DNA of 64,000 nucleotides from Vitis vinifera (taxonomy: Eukaryota; Streptophyta; Magnoliopsida; Vitales; Vitaceae): the NCBI RefSeq assembly GCF_030704535.1, contig NC_081821.1, forward strand, positions 8,819,001 to 8,883,000. The letters run 5' to 3'. Position numbers and translations under genes: made by a program. Positions 61,501 to 64,000 of the stretch are shown one piece after another (position 1 is the stretch's first letter; every line of letters starts with the position of its first letter). The notes below the pieces were generated by a model, which was not told the origin of the DNA, did no database searches, and was given only the letters and a program-made list of their open reading frames with translations.

Positions 61501-63648
61501 CCAAGGTCAACAGTATCACACAGTCAGATATTTCAAAAGAAAATTACAAAGATATTCAGTATTCAGTTGATCTATTTTACAAATTATGTTCAATCACAAA
61601 ATTACATGAATTGCCTTGAAAGGTTTGAAAACATTGTAAAAGACAGTGGAAACTTTGTATGGTTCAAAGCAATTACATAAACTATTGGTTTGACAGGTTG
61701 AACATTGGTTAAAAGAATTATGCAAAAAACCAAGTAGATCACACCTTTCTGGGTGTACTTAGGTAATAACAGTTAATAGCTAAATCCCAATGGTTATGCT
61801 CAGTGTAGTTGAAATTGTTGACGTGGGATATCAAGTTTTGAGCTCAAAAGAAAACAAATCCTACATCTTTTGAAAGGGACAAGAAAGTGGTTGTGGTCAA
61901 TATTCCTAGAGAACCCACTGAATGAGAGATAAGGAAACTCCTTATTGAACAGATGCAAATCAATTTCCAATCTTGTAAGCCAGTTCAATTACATGCTTCT
62001 CATCGTATCATACAAATATTTCTTATTTTGTGAGTAACTGGTCACTTTATGTTCCCAATGAGAAGAACTCATTTAGAGACAGCATACATAATCCTAAAGC
62101 ACGTCTAATCTTCACCAAGAAAATCAACAATGTTAACAACATGGAAATTTGAAGGTCAAAGCACCACTAATCCAGGAAGGGATGGTTTGGTACAATATCT
62201 GTAGGCATCCAAGGATGGGAAAAAAATCATATTTCTGAAAAAAGCTGCACAATATCAGCACATGATTATGGCCCTTAATATTCTAAAATTGTTTGCTCAT
62301 GAGTGGCTAAATAATGCGGTAACTATCCTGAACCAAAGTTTATTCGGCAATAATTTTTTTGTATAACTTAAGGCTAATGTCTTTTGTCATGATTTGTAAG
62401 AGGCATCAATGAAAGAAAGGATGAAAAGGGCTTGTTCAAGCATCTAATGGACAATGACAAGTTAAACCTGAACTTGACAGGGTACTCCTTCACATCGAGC
62501 CTGATCAACAACTTGTGCCTAGTATAGTGTCAAATACAATATGCCTGGTATATCAAAAGCAATCTATAGTACAACAGCCACAGGTATTCACAAGCATCTT
62601 AGAAGTTAACACAGCACAGAGTGGGAGACTACTATGGTATATGAACCGTAACCAAAGCCGACTATGGGCCAAGACTAATGTTATAAAGGTTTTACGCTAA
62701 TGTGTCTTTCCAGAGGCTGAGAAGGTAAAATGAAGGGCAATTTTCAATTATTCAATAAAAGCTGCTTTAAGTTTTTATTTTCTTCACATGAAACTTTTAG
62801 ATTCACTCAGACCAGCACCCAAGAGTAAGGTTTTCAATTTTTTCCCTCACAGAAACTTGAAGCATAGGTAGTACTCAGAAATTAAAGCATGTTTCTACTT
62901 TCTATTATTCCATGCCCCCACATCCATGCATATGGTCATTCATATCTCAGTTCTCAATATGCTCATTACTGAGGCCATCATCACCTCTAATATCGGGTGA
63001 TTTCTTAATTTTAAAAAAAAAATGTAGATTATGAAAATAGGAAATTGCATTCTGTGATTGTACGGCCTCAATTTGCCCATTTTTCAACTCTTTGCTCCTT
63101 ATTTGCTTCCTTCTCAAAGAACCCAATAAAAAACCCTAAAATAGTAAAACACTGATTTCTCCTCTTTCAGCAGGAAATAATAAAGTTGACCAAAGTCCTT
63201 AAAAGTTCTTGAATTAACTTCAACCAATATTCATCCAACCAAATGCTACTGAATCAAAACCAGAAAGAACGAGGTGATTCTTCAGGAGTACATATTAATT
63301 CCCAACTTTAGTTTCATATATACTAAATTTAGTTTTGGAATGTCAGTGGCATTGTCCCAAAACTAATTCATAGAAATAAATTAATTTGTACCAAAGTCTT
63401 CCTAAGTTTCACCAGAAACCTGATTGTAGGATTACCCATTTCAAGAAACTTGAGAATTCACAACAAGAAAATCATACCTTCAATACCAATTCCAAAGCAT
63501 GCATTCAAGAGAATTTTCTCAAAAACAGGAACTAGTTTCTTAGAGGAAAATAATAAATTACGAACCTCAACAAGCTTCATGTAAAGAATTTTCAATGTTG
63601 CTTCACCGCCTAAAACTGATGCTGCATCGATTAACACATCCGCAACAG
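46584..63648 (-). CDS. MOS14: MOS14/transportin-SR importin-beta protein, C-terminal 549 residues
   Basis: Partial gene; 5' exons lie beyond the window. Exons (minus): 63648-63566, 59917-59798, 59186-59135, 58839-58684, 49687-49564, 49459-49378, 49297-49209, 49125-49051, 48952-48898, 48368-48249, 48164-48072, 47978-47833, 47153-46976 and 46862-46584. All are GT-AG and every phase joins, reading AVADVLIDAASVLGGEATL to a C-terminus RRNRTVQEIVQGALRPHELN. It is an all-helical HEAT-repeat chain. From memory it matches Arabidopsis MOS14, the TNPO3 orthologue, for example in WDMRTMESLCRACKYAVRTS. MOS14 imports SR splicing factors into the nucleus and is needed for correct splicing of immune-receptor transcripts. 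Introns of 9.0 kb (with a complete L1) and 3.6 kb make the gene very long. Confidence 0.88.
47809..47825. repeat. GA microsatellite next to an exon
   Basis: (GA)8 ends 8 bases from the splice donor of the importin exon 47978-47833, that is within the first bases of the following intron. Confidence 0.85.
50911..54573 (-). CDS. L1 ORF2 protein: endonuclease and reverse transcriptase
   Basis: 1220 residues from the ATG at 54573. An apurinic-type endonuclease occupies 1-230, with N7 (SWNVRG), E36 (QETKK), D140/N142 (GGDFNV) and SDH at 222-224. Reverse transcriptase covers about 450-760: DKAPGPDGF, FRPISL, GAFVQGRQI, VFKIDFEKAYDHV, GLRQGDPLSPFLF and the catalytic FADD at 686-689. The C-terminal zf-RVT region (about 1070-1150) has the motif CILCMKHGESADHIFLHC. 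All catalytic residues I can check are present. The enzyme would nick target DNA and prime reverse transcription from the element's 3' tail. Confidence 0.96.
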   Translation of the reverse strand: MKIISWNVRGLGSSNKRRVIKDFLRLEKPDVVMIQETKKEKCDRRLVGSVWTVRNKDWDFLPACGASGGILLIWDSKKLSKEEVVLGSFSISVKFALEGCGPLWISAVYGPNSPSLRKDFWVELYDICGLTFPLWCVGGDFNVIRRSSEKLGGSRLTSSMRDFDSFISESELLDPPLRNASFTWSNMQESPVCKRLDRFLYSNEWGQLFPQGTQETLIRRTSDHWPIALDTNPFTWGPTPFRFENMWLQHPSFKENFRNWWRGFQGNGWEGHKFMRRLQFVKAKAKEWNKLSFGVLNEKKKSILKDLTNLDAIEQDGGLTSELLGQRALRKGELEDLILREEIHWRQKARVKWVKEGDCNSKFFHKVANGRRNRKYIKSLENETGLVLNNAMSITEEILLYFEKLYANPIGESWSIEGLDWSPISEESAISLVAPFTEEEISKAIFQMDRDKAPGPDGFTIAVFQDCWDVIKEDLVRVFAEFHRSGVINQSTNASFIVLLPKKSTTKKISDFRPISLITSLYKIIAKVLSGRLRGVLHETIHSTQGAFVQGRQIMDVVLIANEIVDERRRSGEEGVVFKIDFEKAYDHVRWDFLDQVLEKKGFSPKWRKWMNGCLSSVSYAVLVNGSAKGWVKASRGLRQGDPLSPFLFTLVADVLSRMLVRAEERNMLEGFRVGRNRTRVSHLQFADDTIFFSNTREEDLQTLKSLLLAFGHISGLKVNLDKSNIYGINLDHAHMSRLAETLGCKASSWPILYLGLPLGGNPRAGGFWDPVIERISRRLDGWQKAYLSFGGRITLIQSCLTHMPCYYLSLFKLPASVAAKIERLQRDFLWSGIGEGKKDHLVRWDVVCKPKEIGGLGFGNISIRNLALLGKWLWRYPREGSALWHQVILSIYGSHSNGWDANTIVRWSHRCPWKAISQVFQEFSSFTRFVVGNGERIRFWEDLWWGDQPLGSQYPSLFRVVLDKNIPISSVLGPTRPFSWNLNFRRNLSDSEIEDLEGLMRSLDGVNLSPSVPDARSWPLSSSGLFSVKSFFLALSQFFGPPQVFPSKFVWNSQIPFKVQSFIWLVAHKKVNTNDMLQVRRPYKALSPDICILCMKHGESADHIFLHCSLTIGLWHRLFQLAKMDWVPPRSILDMMYIKFNGFGSSKRGIALWQAANIALIRIVWRERNARIFEDKARNSEALWDSIVFLASLWAYCSKVFKGTPLNALLLDWIAVCTP
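54628..57222 (-). CDS. L1 ORF1 protein, DUF4283-like RNA-binding
   Basis: 864 residues from the ATG at 57222. Residues about 180-360 resemble the DUF4283 RNA-recognition-like domain common in plant L1 ORF1s: VKGMVSINPISAFKGCFFV, then RRGWLVLKGLPFHLWEVD and FILKKWGRVTEV. The N-terminal 120 residues look like a second, shorter globular domain (TWVSVTERSRGFVVSVGF). The C-terminal half is polar and low-complexity, with no clear CCHC knuckle. ORF1 proteins coat the element RNA and chaperone reverse transcription. The stop is 54 nt before the ORF2 start, so ORF2 would need re-initiation or a similar mechanism. Confidence 0.88.
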   Translation of the reverse strand: MKNKVEKFEVEKKAFQVKFEGSNGGTWVSVTERSRGFVVSVGFGREEVVWLTEHLKKAVELENTRGFTRKFRGENKIHLMEICFNNRGRFMKITEIATRRNPLLLVIPEGDKGSGWEVLRRAIISVQDYSDQVGEERKKMFGNNQLSKSKYRGGRSYAEVVAEDGIRSGVPLAAGKWARAVICECKEKVQDWTDEGKAIARLLGVKGMVSINPISAFKGCFFVSTAGRAKWLQEQERLLVKGRIVLLRRWSPRENMFMPGKFRRGWLVLKGLPFHLWEVDQLKFILKKWGRVTEVARETVKLLDLTKVKLWVEMHPRVVLPALLEVEDGAWKHTIAVSVIGEEGEDGNVTSETSHCRYEWLKEGGCVSQTPKFAEGLRGSIRGNECYRRELLPRARYRRSSTSMAAKRENVWEGSRLGFVEEVILGPTGPESSTKAHPVRVQKGRRSRGLHAGPDVPQAHDADASFSSPQREGSSAKAISQPRSGDERAGVEANLGEDGRADEFQALFSSNPSPPSEIKEESYGRRTVGCKSSGPSGLGQVQGGSMSSGLRYGSRERESAARKGKASMDQKEDFAQGEKTMDSREMWSKLFLPSADRRHGQRSSSETLPLRSAVSFSEGHNLEVDGGTGSHQTRGIRESPIFRCLLPRNCNSWSKEETSTSRGVMESRKSQLKEDKGGFTGRAGYDPGSSLVTVSPSIPRTRGKDIILGGNCEVPGVESLEVSQPFSSQPPEPYPSPSCNLAMNLPCPSGPHLPYSEILFQSPLVNQGKFKIFPEIGDVGPLNIVGIPVHVEEENQRAVFNQMSESSTPGKSSNLMPGSPGVNEASPPEDFLIDGLSPRKMAKVREVLSSLDIKVYSRRKNRGP
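57535..57870 (+). mobile_element. Short degenerate LINE ORF2 tail
   Basis: The plus strand encodes AKTIDHIFLHCLLALRLCH, the zf-RVT-like C-x-H region of a LINE ORF2, then a decayed IWLERQ-like stretch near 57760. It is opposite in orientation to the intact L1 just to its left and is a separate, older event. Ends are not defined. Confidence 0.5.
58526..58564. repeat. Perfect 18 bp inverted repeat with 3-base loop
   Basis: TGATAAAGAACTGATGAA, then TAA, then its exact reverse complement TTCATCAGTTCTTTATCA. It lies in the importin intron, about 120 bp downstream (in transcript sense) of the exon 58839-58684. Confidence 0.95.
59918..63565. other. 3.6 kb importin intron, no gene seen
   Basis: No open frame with protein character was found. 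A 51 bp tandem duplication (copies starting CTTCCTGA at 61107 and 61158, ending near 61208, with TATTGGTAAAATATTTTCA in both) is the only clear structure. A third, diverged unit may lie near 60967. Confidence 0.5.
61107..61208. repeat. 51 bp tandem duplication
   Basis: Two copies share CTTCCTGA, TATTGGTAAAATATTTTCA, AATAATA and TTTAGTTG in the same order, with about five differences between them. Confidence 0.85.
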
Positions 63649-64000
63649 CTATCAACATCATGGATTCCGTTAGCGTTGTAGAAGCGTAGATGCCAGGTCT
63701 CATCAAGATGAAAATAAAAAATGAAGAGGCAGATCTAACAACCTTCAAATTCAAAAAGTAACTGTAACTCAATCACATAAAATGAGTAATGAGATGCAGA
63801 AAAAACACAGAACATAGAAAAATACAAATCCCTTGATTGAGTAGTTCGACATGAAGAGAACCACAAATCCATTGAGCTAACCAGACCAATCACAGAATTC
63901 GGTTCATTTCTTGGATAAAGTATTTATGTCCAGCTTTAAGTAGAAGGAAAGTTCACATTTGGTTGATAATTGTTTGCCTATGAAGCATTTCTTTGATTGA

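Overview
The window is plant nuclear DNA from a eudicot. Its genes are spliced with GT-AG introns, its intergenic DNA is AT-rich, and it carries plant-type L1 and Ty1/copia retroelements. The very long, LINE-filled introns and the LINE families recall grapevine (Vitis); that guess comes from recognition only and was not tested by a search.

Left third (1-20 kb, mostly minus strand): a decayed Ty3/gypsy gag-protease relic; the first exon of a small membrane protein; and a coiled-coil protein gene rebuilt here from four exons between 18924 and 4184. Its last exon is only 36 nt and lies beyond an 8.7 kb intron. The gene's introns hold at least five LINE insertions, one nested in another and two under 70 bp with target-site duplications still readable, plus a diverged 1 kb tandem duplication.

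Middle (20.5-36.2 kb, plus strand): a four-exon pTAC2 orthologue (PPR-SMR protein of the plastid transcription machinery), then a copia element at 29682-34215 that looks very young. It has identical 211 bp LTRs, a 5 bp target duplication, an open 1366-codon gag-pol and TA...TA rather than TG...CA termini. It lies about 400 bp upstream of the TATA box of a three-exon SHAQKYF-type MYB gene carrying two EAR-like repression motifs.

Right half (37.9-64 kb, minus strand): an orphan 134-residue protein; an S6K-type AGC kinase gene (six exons, 452 residues); a degenerate copy of that kinase gene's 5' end about 1.9 kb upstream of it; and the C-terminal 549 residues of a MOS14/transportin-SR importin gene whose 5' exons lie beyond the window. 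One 9 kb intron of the importin gene contains a full-length L1 (50773-57362) with both ORFs open, a 17 bp target duplication and the three residue sets expected for endonuclease, reverse transcriptase and RNA binding.

The host genes are ordinary housekeeping or signalling genes and form no operon-like system. What stands out is the retroelement biology: two elements that look recently mobile, and a gradient of LINE insertions from full length down to 46 bp, all tolerated in introns or intergenic DNA. I found no tRNA or rRNA genes, CRISPR arrays or prokaryotic features.
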